The notes under the pieces: model-generated
What the model saw: only the letters and a program-made list of their open reading frames with translations
The model's database searches: none
What the model was told of the DNA's origin: nothing
Translations under genes and position numbers: made by a program
Shown: positions 1-9,662 of the stretch, piece by piece
Numbering within the stretch: the stretch's first letter is position 1
Layout: every line of letters starts with the position of its first letter
Assembly (NCBI RefSeq): GCF_000258495.1
Contig: NZ_AJLG01000036.1
Coordinates: 1-33,509 of the forward strand
DNA length: 33,509 bases
Origin: Pedobacter agri PB92
GTDB taxonomy: Bacteria > Bacteroidota > Bacteroidia > Sphingobacteriales > Sphingobacteriaceae
Direction: 5' to 3'

Positions 1-72
1 ACGTACACACTCATAATCTTCAGCAAAGCTAAGTTTTCAGTCTGAAATTAAAAGCATATGACCAGAAGAATG

Positions 73-110
73 AAAAAAAATCCCTGAAGAGGAAGAAGCT
101 CTTCAGGGAT
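73..110 (-). terminator. Rho-independent terminator of the tricorn-like protease gene
   Basis: Read on the minus strand, a 12-bp perfect stem (arms 99-110 and 80-91, 7-nt loop) is followed directly by eight T residues (complement of A73-80). It begins 8 nt after the protease stop codon. This is a canonical intrinsic terminator and marks the end of that transcript. Confidence 0.9.
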
Positions 111-118
111 AGATTTCG

Positions 119-3100
119 TTATTTTGCAATTTTAAGGAGTTCACTAATTGCTACCTCTAACTGCTGATCTTTGCCTTTGTCGATCACGCCTGGCATATTT
201 TTAACCTGAATATCGGGTTTGGTTTCATGATTTTCCAACCATTCACCCGCCTTGTTTTTAGCGCTGATGGGTACTGAACCCCAGCGGGTACCATCAGGAA
301 GCGCTTCCCAACCGGCAAAACTACAGGTGCCTGGTACGGGCATGCCTACGGTTTTTCCAATTCCCAAATCGGTATATCCACATGAGAAACAATGGCCATC
401 GCTGTAGTTGGCTTCATTAAACATCGCTAGTGTAGGTTTTGTCCACCTAAAAGTTGGTTCGTACCCTACGGAGCGTTGTGCAGTTGCGTAATCTAAAAAC
501 TTTTGACCAGTAAAGAACATGGCAAGGTCTGAAACCAGATCGCCGCCACCATTAAATCTGGTATCAACGATAACTGCTTTACGATCTGCAAACTTGCCCA
601 TCATTTCTTCATATACATTCCGGTAGGGTCCATCGCTCATGCCGGGGATGTGTACATAGCCCAACTGGCCCTTACTTAAACTATCTACCTCATGCTGATT
701 AATTTTGACCCACCGTTTGTAAAGCAATTGGTTTTCCATCATTAAACTGATGGGCTTAATTGTAATTTGTTGGGTTTGCTTAGTTTTAGGGTCAAGGATT
801 TCCAATAATGTAAACTGGTCAGCTTTTCTATTCAGGTATTTTGCCACATCCTGATTAGCCTCTATTAACTGACCATCTATTTTCTCGATAATCATCCCGG
901 GTTTAACATTGAATTTTGTCCGGTCGAGTGGCCCGCCTGAAATTACCTCATCAATCAAAATGCCATTGCCTTCGTTTTTATAATTTGCTAACACACCTAA
1001 AGATGCTGTCGCATCAGCATTTGTGATGGTTCTGGTGTATCTTGCTCCCGAATGTGAAACATTGAGTTCTCCTAGTAATTCAGAAAGCATCTCTGCAAAT
1101 TCATAACTGTTTCCAATATGTGGTAAGTATTTTTGATAGGCAGGTTTCAGGGCGTCCCAATCAGCTCCATGCATCGTAGGCGTGTAAAACATACCTTTAT
1201 TACGGAGCCAAACGTGTTCAAACATATAGTTTCTTTCTGCTTCTGCATTCACCTCAACTTCACCATCAATATTAATCTGTTCGCGTTTATTGTTCTCAGG
1301 ATTAATTTTTGAGATTCGCCCGCCGCTCAATAAATAAAGATTTTTCTGTGCTTTGTCCCATGATAAATTGCCACCCATTCCATCCAGTGGTATCTCCATT
1401 TTAGTTTCTTTGGTGCGCAGATTAGTGCTCCATAGGTTACTTCCTTTTTCGAAGCTGGCTAAATAATACAGTTTTTCACCATCTTTAGAAAGTACGGCAT
1501 CGCTTAAAGAGGATGAATGGATGGTTAATCTAGCTTTGCGATTATCGATACCATCCCAATCAAAAACTACCGTTGAATCTACTTTTACAGGTTTCGCCTT
1601 CGGATCTTTAACGGCTTTCTTGGCTGCTTCCTCTTTTGCTTTCTTTTCAGTGGTTTCGATGTCTTTAAGTAAGGCAAAATCATCTTTACTGAGGTTAAAT
1701 CGTTCCCAGCTATCTTTGGTTAAGAATAGGCCGTAAACATCTCGTTGCGAGGAACCGCTGTTGGCATGAGCTTTCATACCGTCGCGGTTACTGAACCAAA
1801 TTAATTGTTTGCCATCATTTACCCATTTTGCATTACCATCGCCATAGCCACTTTTCGTTAGGTTTTTCATGGGTTGTTTTCCAGCTGCATCAAGCAATAC
1901 CACTTCACCGTTAGACATGGTTGGCCTGTATGTTGCCGAAATCCATTTGCTGTCCGGGCTCCAGGTGAAATATTGATCGCCATCCTGCATATAATATAAT
2001 TGATCTGGCGTAAGCAGGGTAACAGTTTGCTTATTGCCCAATTCCATCACTTTCAATGATCTTCGGTTTTCAATGTAAGCGATTTTTTTTCCTATCAGGA
2101 GAAATACTAGGCATATAATTATCATTGCTGTTGCTTACCAAAGGTTTTTCTTCCAGTAGCGTGGCAGCAAAAAAATAAGGCTCTTCTTTACGAGATTTTC
2201 TGGTTTCATAGATGCGCCATTTACCCTCTCTTTCGCTTGCATAAACCACTGATTTTCCATCAGGCGCAAATTCTACAAAGCGTTCCTGCTCAGGTGTATT
2301 GGTAATCCTTTTGGTCATTTTTCCATCTACTGAAGTAATGAAAACTTCTCCACGTGCAATAAAAGCTACTTCCTTACCATCAGGAGAAACAGACATCTCT
2401 CTAACGCCGCCGTTTATGGTAATAAAGGCATCATTATTCATTTTCTCCTGTGTATTAATGGTAATGTTTATTTTCTGAGGTGTGGAACCAGGCTTTAGTG
2501 TGTAAATTTCTCCGTCGTAACCAAAAGATAGAAGACCATTATTGGCGATACTTAAAAATCGCACTGGAAATTTTTTGAATTTAGTGACTTGTTCACTTTT
2601 TGAACTTCCTTTTAGCGGCATTTTATGAACGTTAAACGATCCGCTTTCTTCACTCAGGTAATAAATATTTTGTTCATTATCAGCAAATACCGGGTTTCTG
2701 TTTTCTCCATAAAAAGTACTGATTTGGGTATGCTTATTAGTTTTTTGATCAAATAACCAAATCGCCCGGGTAACTGATGAGGTATGATGTTTCCGCCACT
2801 CGTTCTCCCCACCTTTTTTATCATGATAAATCATTTTAGAACCATCTTTGCTGCTTTGAACATATTCAGCAGGAATGGTAAAAATTTGATCAACACGTCC
2901 GCCATCTACCGGTGCACTGTAAAGTTCTGGTTGAGATGCAGTTGGGAATTGACGATGACTCACTTCATCTTGCCTTACACCACCGAATACCACAGATTTA
3001 TTGTCGTAGCTAAAACTGAAAGGATATTCATCTGCAGAGTGATAGGTGAGCCGTTTTGCAACACCACCATTTGCAGCCATCACAAATACATCGAAGTTTC

Positions 3101-3356
3101 CATACCGATCGGATGCAAATGCGATTTGTTTTCCATCTTTACTCCATTGCGGCATAAAATCATGTGCTTCATGAAAGGTAAGCTGCTGGGCAGTACCGCC
3201 ACTACTGGCTACACGGTACAGATCGCCCTTGTAAGTAAAAGCTACTGTATTTCCGTCAGGAGATAGGGAAGGGTAACGCATCCATTGAGGATTGCTTTGC
3301 GCATGCAGCAATGTTGAAAATAAAAGACACCATAAAAGTGTAAAAGTTTTTTTCAT
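119..3356 (-). pseudogene. Tricorn-like S41 peptidase with N-terminal beta-propeller, frameshifted
   Basis: Exported tricorn-type serine protease, expected in the periplasm, where it would degrade peptides. The chosen start gives the signal peptide MKKTFTLLWCLLFSTLLHAQ; an ORF opening 13 codons earlier has no signal-peptide logic. The first ~700 residues are WD40/PD40 propeller repeats with recurring SPDGK-type motifs, followed by the tricorn C1 region, a PDZ domain and the S41 core. The tricorn catalytic residues appear to be present: Ser-His in ELNVSHSG, the nucleophile Ser (about residue 985) in NYSDGH, and a Glu in WLENHE just before the PDIQV strand. The frame breaks near 2103: an extra base there turns the repeat SPDGKKIAYIE into SPDRKKN and an early stop. 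Removing it gives a single protein of about 1078 residues, the usual family length. The catalytic half alone would lack a signal peptide. Family assignment is firm; whether the break is real is not. Confidence 0.88.
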
Positions 3357-3531
3357 AAAGAATGATTGGTTGGTTTGTTTAGCGATAGAAATCAAGGATA
3401 AAAATACTTTTAAATGTTGGAAATTTAAGTAACAATAATGTCGGCTGAAATAATAACGGATATCGTTTTTTAATTAAATTGGCTGTGATATAATTGGTTA
3501 TGTTTTTTGCGACGAATAAATGGAAAAAATA

Positions 3532-3562
3532 TTTGCAAGAAATATTAAAAGTCGTACTTTTG
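3532..3562 (+). promoter_or_regulatory. Promoter of tRNA-His
   Basis: TTTG at 3532-3535 and TACTTTTG at 3555-3562 are separated by 19 nt. This matches the Bacteroidota housekeeping consensus TTTG-N19-TAnnTTTG exactly. Initiation would fall about 10 nt before the tRNA 5' end. Confidence 0.75.
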
Positions 3563-3578
3563 TGACACTAAAAAACAC

Positions 3579-3656
3579 GGTGGCTGTAGCTCAGTTGGTT
3601 AGAGTATTGGTTTGTGGTGCCGAGGGTCGTGGGTTCGAGCCCCATCAGCCACCCCA
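3579..3656 (+). tRNA. tRNA-His (anticodon GTG)
   Basis: A full cloverleaf can be folded: acceptor stem 3580-3586 with 3646-3652, D stem 3589-3592 with 3602-3605, anticodon stem 3607-3611 with 3619-3623, and T stem 3629-3633 with 3641-3645 around the TTCGAGC loop. Anticodon GTG is at 3614-3616. The encoded extra G at 3579 pairs with the discriminator C at 3653, which is the G-1:C73 identity element specific to tRNA-His. CCA is genomically encoded (3654-3656). The gene stands alone between its own promoter and terminator. Confidence 0.97.
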
Positions 3657-3699
3657 ATGGGACAAGAACATTTTCGAATGGTTTTGTCCCATTTTTTTT
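3657..3699 (+). terminator. Terminator of tRNA-His
   Basis: The 9-bp inverted repeat ATGGGACAA (3657-3665) / TTGTCCCAT (3684-3692) is followed by a T-run through 3699. It starts immediately after the encoded CCA, so this is a monocistronic tRNA transcript. Confidence 0.88.
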
Positions 3700-3867
3700 G
3701 TCGGTAACATCTGATTTTCAGTGCAGCACACTCTTGTATTAAGATTTTTTTGGCGTTCGACATCGGTATCCACAGTATTCCATTTTCCGGAAGATGTGTA
3801 CTATCAAATATCTTTTTGCCTTCAATACTGGAATTTTGATAAAGTAAACCTAGCTTCATTAATATTG

Positions 3868-4043
3868 CTAGTTTTCAGTGTTGAGCTCTGCCAGTTTGGA
3901 TTCAAGTATGGCGATTTTTTCATTGCGCTATGATAGGCATCAGATATAGTTTCAGCTAAAATTTCCTCATAACCATCTCTGGATAAGAATTAATACTTCA
4001 AGGGTAAAATCTCCGTAGGCAGCGCAATTTTGAAACTGCTGTT
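3868..4043 (-). pseudogene. Possible decayed gene remnant with a coiled-coil tail, family unknown
   Basis: This lies in the 426-base gap between the tRNA terminator and the AraC-type gene. Read on the minus strand it gives protein-like text, LPTEILPLKY, then an in-frame stop, then FLSRDGYEEILAETISDAYHS. A one-base frame change leads into NEKIAILESKLAELNTEN and a stop. The last segment has a heptad pattern typical of a short C-terminal coiled coil. There is no start codon and no intact frame. I do not recognise the family; the layout resembles the tail of a small DNA-binding protein, but that is a guess. It could also be chance. Confidence 0.3.
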
Positions 4044-4125
4044 TTATGATAAACCCTGAACAAAATTAGTGATGCAGGATAAATTAGATGTTGCATTCGA
4101 TATTGTTATATTAATATCTTTACAA

Positions 4126-4997
4126 ATGGAAACTTTTAAAAACTTCGTCTCCTATAACGAATACCTGGGTTTACAAAAACCTTTGGATAACGATATTGAT
4201 GTAGGCTACTACGATCCACCTAATATGCGATTAAAGTCGGAAGCTATTGCCGTCGATTTTTACAGAATTTCCATCAAGATCAATCTTAAAAATAAAAATA
4301 CACCTGAGAAAAAACCAATTACAGCTATATTTTTCAATAGTCCAGAGATGGTTGTTAACGAAGGCTGGGATGTGGAGCCGACTTATGAAGGGATGTACTT
4401 ACAACTTTCCAAGAAAATCATTGAAGAAAATAGGTTTTTATTTAAAAGCTACCTGGATTACGGGCAACATGAAGCACTTTATTTAACCAATGAAGAAGTG
4501 CAGGAAATTAATGATGTTTTTAAATTGATGATGAAATATTACAAAAGCGAAACAAGAAATTCTGCAGTTCTTTTGTCTTATGTGAATGTTTTAGTTTCAT
4601 TAGTAGAAGCCTTTTATAAACGACAATTCTCAACTGACCCGAAGCAATATAATTACATTGTAAGCGATTTTCAGCAAAGCCTTGTTGATTATTATGCTCA
4701 ACCGTAAACCAACTTCCAAGTGTCCAATATTTTGCAGATAAACTAGGTCTCACAGCAAATTACTTGGGTGATATTATTAAACACTTCACCCAAAAATCGG
4801 CACTTGAGAATATTCATGACTTTGTAATTAAGAGAGCTAAAGCGTTATTGGTTGAAAATCAAAAACTAAATACGGCCGAAGTTGCTTATGAATTAGGCTT
4901 TGAATACCCCAATTACTTTTCAAAATTCTTCAAAAAAATGGTTGGCTCCACACCCAAAGAATATCGAACGAAACTGGATGCTCACCTTCAAAATTAA
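4126..4997 (+). pseudogene. AraC-family transcriptional regulator, frameshifted
   Basis: Predicted one-component regulator with an N-terminal cupin-like sensing half and a C-terminal AraC double helix-turn-helix, the latter read from TVNQLPSVQYFADKLGL to the end. The HTH signature is clear in KLNTAEVAYELGFEYPNYFS followed by KFFKKMVGSTPKEYR. The frame closes at 4705 with the two domains in different frames. Restoring one G after CCG at 4702-4704 joins them as QPVNQLPSV and gives 290 residues, the normal size for the group. I place the start at METFKNF; a GTG/ATG pair 18-19 codons upstream gives a non-homologous-looking extension. The terminator downstream and the adjacent MdaB-like genes suggest that it controls the oxidoreductases, as in many Bacteroidota where AraC genes sit beside flavodoxin-fold reductases; this is inference. 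Confidence 0.83.
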
Positions 4998-5002
4998 ATT
5001 AC

Positions 5003-5026
5003 AACGCCCCTAAAAGGCGTTTTTTG
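5003..5026 (+). terminator. Terminator after the AraC-type regulator
   Basis: AACGCC (5003-5008) and GGCGTT (5016-5021) form a 6-bp stem with a 7-nt loop, followed by a T-run. It begins 5 nt after the regulator stop codon. Confidence 0.72.
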
Positions 5027-5066
5027 TTTATCAGTAATTTGTTTCTTTTTTTTCTGGTAATCTGTT

Positions 5067-5098
5067 TCTGTGTGTTTTTTCTGCTGCAGTTAATTTTG
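5067..5098 (+). promoter_or_regulatory. Probable promoter of the MdaB-like gene pair
   Basis: TAATTTTG at 5091-5098 is a perfect TAnnTTTG -7 box, 20 bp upstream of the first reductase start. The -33 element is weaker: TCTG at 5067-5070 with a 20-nt spacer. Confidence 0.5.
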
Positions 5099-5118
5099 CA
5101 TGATAATAGAACATACAA

Positions 5119-5807
5119 ATGAAATATAAAATCTTTCCGACACTAATAATCTTGCTTTTAGTGTTCTCAGTAAAAATTAATGCCCAAACCACATTACTAG
5201 AAATCCGTAAGAAAAAGACTGTATTGCTCATTAATGCTCACTTAACCTATCCTGGCTTATCTGAAGGAAAACTCAATAACGCGTTCCATGCAAGAGCCAA
5301 AGAGTTTTTTCTTTCTCAAAATTTTAACGTGCTGGAAACGAAAATTGAAGATAGTTATCATGTGGATGAAGAAGTTGAAAAACACCTGAAAGCAGACATT
5401 GTGGTGTTGCAAACCCCTGTAAATTGGGAAAACACCCCATGGATTTATAAAAAATATGTAGATGAAGTTTTTACAAGCGCAATGAAGAGTCAAAATTTCT
5501 TAGTGGTGATGGCCGGTCAGAAACCAATCCATCTAAAGAATATGGAACAGGTGGAAAAATGCAAGGGAAACTATTTTTACTTTCTGCAACTTGGAACGCA
5601 CCGGAAGAAAGTTTTAACAATGCAAAACAACCACTTTGGAAAGGTAAGAGTGCCGATGATGCACTATTTAACATTGGCGCTAATTATTCATTTATAGGTT
5701 ATACTGTACTTCCAGGGTACTTTTGCTACGATGTTTTCCATAACAGACATATTAAAGAAGATTTAGAAAACTATCCTAAATACTTAAAAAATGTATTCGG
5801 TCTTTAA
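5119..5807 (+). pseudogene. MdaB-like NAD(P)H oxidoreductase with N-terminal signal peptide, frameshifted
   Basis: Flavodoxin-fold reductase related to MdaB/KefF, a family that reduces quinones and drugs with NAD(P)H and FMN. The flavodoxin-like start VLLINAHLTYPGLSEG and the motif PWIYKKYVDEVF match the intact neighbour downstream. The frame is lost near 5502: one missing base after NFL changes SGDGRS into VVM, and the remaining conserved part (KMQGKLFLLSATWNAPEE onward) sits in another frame to 5807. The repaired product is 229 residues. Unusually, the frame opens with a convincing export signal, MKYKIFPTLIILLLVFSVKI plus NAQ, which MdaB proteins normally lack. It forms a tandem duplicate with the next gene, 37 bp away. 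The family is clear; export and activity are uncertain. Confidence 0.83.
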
Positions 5808-5844
5808 TCAAAATAAATAATCAGAACATTAAATAAGAATTACA

Positions 5845-6453
5845 ATGACTTCAGCAAAAAAAGTACTATTAATCAATACGCATTTAACTTATCCTAACTG
5901 GTCAGAAGGGTTACTAAATGATTCATTTAACCAGAAAGCTAAAGATTTTTTTATAGAGAAAGGGTTTGAAGTGTTAGAAACCAAAGTGGAAAATGGTTAT
6001 GATGCAAATGAAGAAGTAGAAAAACACATTGAAGCAGATATTATCATTTTGCAAACTCCAATAAATTGGTTTGGTGCACCTTGGATTTATAAGAAGTATG
6101 TGGATGAGGTTTTTAATAGCGGCTTGCAAAGTGCAAAATTTCTCTCTGGTGATGGCAGAACAAGAGAAGACCTTACGAAACAATACGGAACAGGTGGAAA
6201 AATGGAAGGTAAAAAGTTTATGGTTTGCGCAACATGGAATGCACCTAAAGCTAGTTTCGGTGACCCTTCACAAACTTTGTTTGAAGGAAGAAGTACAGCG
6301 GATGTTTTAATCCAGATAACAAGTAATTATCGTTTCTGTGGAGTAGAAACTGTGCAAGACTATAATTGTTTCGATATTTTTAAAGACGGCGATATCGCAG
6401 GCGACTTAAAGAATTACCCTAACCATTTGCAAAAAGCTTTTGATATCGATTAA
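5845..6453 (+). CDS. MdaB-like NAD(P)H-dependent oxidoreductase
   Basis: An intact 202-residue cytoplasmic flavodoxin-2 family protein. It begins directly with the first beta strand and FMN phosphate loop (KKVLLINTHLTYPNWSEG). It contains ILQTPINWFGAPWIYKKYVD, the loop near the flavin seen in MdaB and KefF, then the conserved YGTGGKMEGKKF and ATWNAPKASF segments. The expected role is two-electron reduction of quinones or electrophiles, giving protection from redox stress. It closely resembles the preceding broken copy and probably shares its promoter. Unlike that copy it has no signal peptide, so if both are functional they act in different compartments. The exact substrate cannot be read from sequence. 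Confidence 0.88.
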   Translation: MTSAKKVLLINTHLTYPNWSEGLLNDSFNQKAKDFFIEKGFEVLETKVENGYDANEEVEKHIEADIIILQTPINWFGAPWIYKKYVDEVFNSGLQSAKFLSGDGRTREDLTKQYGTGGKMEGKKFMVCATWNAPKASFGDPSQTLFEGRSTADVLIQITSNYRFCGVETVQDYNCFDIFKDGDIAGDLKNYPNHLQKAFDID

Positions 6454-6520
6454 TAACTGATAATGATGGCGTAGCTTATTTATGGTTGCTATTTATAACA
6501 TAAGTCTGTAGCTATTTTGA

Positions 6521-6865
6521 ACAGTATTTTTTTTTGGTAACCATTGGAAAATCAAGCTGGGATTTTATGCTGCCAGGTTAATCAGACCTTCATTTTCAGG
6601 AAGTGTTTCAGATGGATATTTAAGAAAAGGTGATTCGCTCGGAGAAAAAATCACAATTACAAGTGCTACTTTCAATTTTGATGAAAAACAACGCAAAACC
6701 GACATCGGGATCTTTGCAGGTGGTGAGAAACTGGTGTATAAGAATTTTTCGGTCAAGGCAGATTTGCAGTGGGGATTGCGACCTGTGTTTCCTGATTCCT
6801 TTAACGGTATCTCCTTTAATATGTATAATATATTTGCAACACTAGGCATATCCTACCGGTTATAA
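6521..6865 (+). pseudogene. 5'-truncated remnant of an outer-membrane beta-barrel gene
   Basis: An open frame without a start codon encodes about 114 residues from HWKIKLGFYAARLIRPSF to FNMYNIFATLGISYRL and a stop. Alternating hydrophobic/polar strands, turns such as NFDEKQRK and PDSFNG, and a last strand ending close to the C-terminus are typical of small PorT/OMP_b-brl-type barrels. The signal peptide and first half are missing; homology-like sequence begins just after a T-rich tract at 6527-6535, 70 bp behind the reductase gene. The remnant keeps an undamaged frame, so the loss looks like a recent deletion. Family assignment is approximate. Confidence 0.6.
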
Positions 6866-6893
6866 GTTAAAGCTTATTATTTATATCATCGAT

Positions 6894-9382
6894 TTATTTT
6901 TCCCTATCCAGACTTTTCGGATTTGCCGCCTGATGGAGATAAACTTCATGCTGGCTGAAAGGAATTTTGATGCCGTTTTGATCAAAAGCATCTTTTATAG
7001 CAATAATCAGGTCATTTCTGGTTGGATTATTATCTTTTAAATGCCGGGTCCATAACTGAATTTTGAGCGCAATAGCGTTGTCGCCAAACAGTTCGAAGTT
7101 AACCGCCGGCTTAGGGTTTTTCAGCACCCTATCTTCATCTTCCAGGATTTGATAGATAATTTCCCTGCATTTTTGCAAATCGGTATCGTAGGCAATGCCG
7201 ATCTCCATTGATAAACGTTTGCGGTTTCCTGAGAGTGTCCAGTTCATCAAATGAGAATTGAGCAGATCGCCGTTGGGCATCACCAGATCTCCACCATCCC
7301 AGGTACTGATTACGCTACTTCGGAATCCAATGGATTTCATGGTGCCTCCCTGGCCATCGATATCTACAATATCACCAACATTTACAGGTTTTTCAAATGC
7401 GATAATCAGTCCGCTGACCAAGTTGTTTACTAATGTTTGCAGGCCGAAGCCAATGCCTACGCCCAGCGCACCAATGATAATAGTGATGCGTTCCATAGGT
7501 ATGCCTGCAGCAGCTACCGCAAGAAAAAGGCCTATTGACAAGATGCTGATCCGCAGGAGTAATACCCAACTTCCCAGGCCGCGGCTGTTCTCGTTCGTAC
7601 CCTTACTGCTGATTAAATGATCATCAGAGGTAAAAAAGGAACGATCTTGGAGAGAATGACGGAGATGGTCATCACGATAAAAAACAGCAGTATGCCATTT
7701 ATACTAAAACTATAATTTCCCAATGTCCGCTTAGCACTCATAAATTCAGTAACCGGTTTTGAAAGAAATTCAAATAGGGGGAAGTTATGCCCCAATAAAA
7801 GTACCCAGCCTAACACCAAAAGTGCATACAATAGCGATGGTGCTTTACCACCAACCTTGCCGAAATTCACATAAAAAAGTTTCCTGTCCTGTACGGTATA
7901 AACTTCAAATGCGAGCAGCAATCCTTCGTTAATGAGGCGAACGACCCAGAGAAATAGTATAGCAATGATTACATTCTGAAAGCCAACTAGAAATAACGTC
8001 TTGGCCAGATTAAAACGCCCGTAAATATTTAAGATAATGGAAAGGCCCTCAACGCATACCATGAATAGGATGGAATAGGCTATCCATTTTTCGCGGAGTT
8101 CAACATTTCTTTTTTGTCTAAGGATGATAATCCCTGCTACAGCCCCAATCAAAGATAATGTGAGCATATACCATCGCTCTGGCCTGGAAGCTTGCAAAAG
8201 CAGGTTACCTGCTGAGGCGAAGACAAAAAATACGACCATAAGCAGCCAAACCTTCATCCAGTAGGGAGTGTTGAAGTTTTTGAAAACAATTGTTAGACAC
8301 AGGCAGGAAATTATCCAGATGATGAAACGCAGTGTAAACGGAGGAGACAAGAGCAGGAATTGAAATAGACTTAGCACAATTAATACAGCTGATAACGCCG
8401 GATACCTTATTGCTAATTGGCCATTCATCTCTTTTGTCAATAATCCCTTTTCCACGTAAATTGCCCGAAGTGCGTTTAAATAAATATAAGAGCAGAGTGC
8501 GAGAAAAATAATTAGGCAAAGTTTGCCTGCGTTATTAACGGCATAAAACTTTAAGGTTAACATGTTTTTAGTTAGCGAAAAGCTAACGATATCCTTAAAT
8601 GGTCTGAAGTGAAGTTGCTTTTGCCAGATGTTTGGAAGCTCGCGAGCAACTGTTTCATTTGCCATTTGCCGCTCAAAACCTTCTACCTGCTCAACTGCGT
8701 TTTGAAACTCGCTAATGATAATGTTATAGTTGTATAACAATTTTTGGACCTTGCTATTCGTAGATTTCAAAAGCGAGTCAACTGGCGCAGCATCTATGGC
8801 AACAGCTGCCAGTGTGCGCACATAATCCATTGTCTGAGCGGAATCTTTCGGGAAAACAAATAGTTCAGGAGCAGTAGAAAGTGAATCTATCCTGTAGTGA
8901 AAAGATGCCAACTCCTTTTGAGTGATATCCAGTGACGATTTGCTTCTTTTTGCATCTAAGGTAAGTGCATTCAGAACCCGTTTTGTTGATGCAAGATTTC
9001 TATAAGTTTGAGTTGTACCTCTATTGATGAGTACCCCTTCAGCTGCGATGAGATAATCTTCCCTTAATTTTTTGAGCTTTCTCTTCAATGCTAAGGTATC
9101 TGTAATGGTCTTTAAATAACCCTTGGCATCTTGAGTAGTTAGCCTGATCTGGTTGATAACCTCAAGCTGAACCATGGCCACTTTATCTGACTTAAAATCT
9201 TCGATACTTTCCCTGGCAGATTTCTTGGCGAAATCCTGCATCCTGGCCATAAAACCTTTGGTCTTGACTTTTGCGGAATCTGTCTTAACATTCCCTTCAG
9301 ATTTTGTTTGTCCTGAAGTGGAAACGGTGAAAAAAACAAAACACAATAGGATAATGATAATCCGTGTAAATTTAGAGTTCAT
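6894..9382 (-). pseudogene. Large MscS-family mechanosensitive channel, frameshifted
   Basis: Inner-membrane channel protein of the large MscS class (MscK/YbdG-like layout) for relief of osmotic stress. From the start: signal peptide ending TVSTSGQ, a helical periplasmic domain of about 250 residues, then a series of hydrophobic segments, and finally the MscS pore helix (GALGVGIGFGLQTLVNNLVSG), the beta domain (FEKPVNVGDIVDIDGQGG, VMPNGDLLNSHLMNW) and the alpha/beta tail. The upstream frame stops at 7613 inside an A6 run (7632-7637; T6 on the coding strand). One more base restores the linker TSDDHLISSKGTNENSRG and an 829-residue protein. The C-terminal part alone would carry the pore helix but no preceding membrane helices. 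Family call is firm. Confidence 0.87.
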
Positions 9383-9662
9383 GGTAGGGCATGCTTATTC
9401 AATATTAAATAAAAATTGAAATGTATCCAAATATGTCAGTTTCCAAATTTGATTTAAGTTGAAGTTTGATACTGATTGAATTGTTTACATAAGCCTGTTC
9501 AGTAAAATGTTGATCTACAGGGGCTAGTGTTTGGTAGGGTATATTTTCTTTAGTATCATTTAACACATTTTTGGAATTGCATTGTTTCAATATTTCTTTA
9601 GCTTTTTCATCAGTCCGTCGTATATTTTTATTATTTTTATTTGAGAAAAAATAAACAACAAC

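Noticed and set aside
2091..2100. Programmed frameshift or transcriptional slippage at A8 in the tricorn-like gene
   Set aside because: The best repair is the removal of a base outside the A8 run, and five other genes in the window carry single-base breaks, so an error source is more economical.
2784..3266. 160-codon plus-strand frame inside the tricorn-like gene
   Set aside because: Antisense shadow of the propeller domain, whose minus-strand frame has clear repeat motifs.
3599..3859. 86-codon minus-strand frame ending in a GARTHDPRHHKP-type sequence
   Set aside because: It is the antisense of the tRNA-His gene and its terminator. This peptide text is a known artefact of translating tRNA loci.
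6630..6845. 71-codon plus-strand frame, and a 94-codon minus-strand frame over the same DNA
   Set aside because: The barrel remnant in another plus frame explains this DNA with typical beta-strand pattern and a natural stop.
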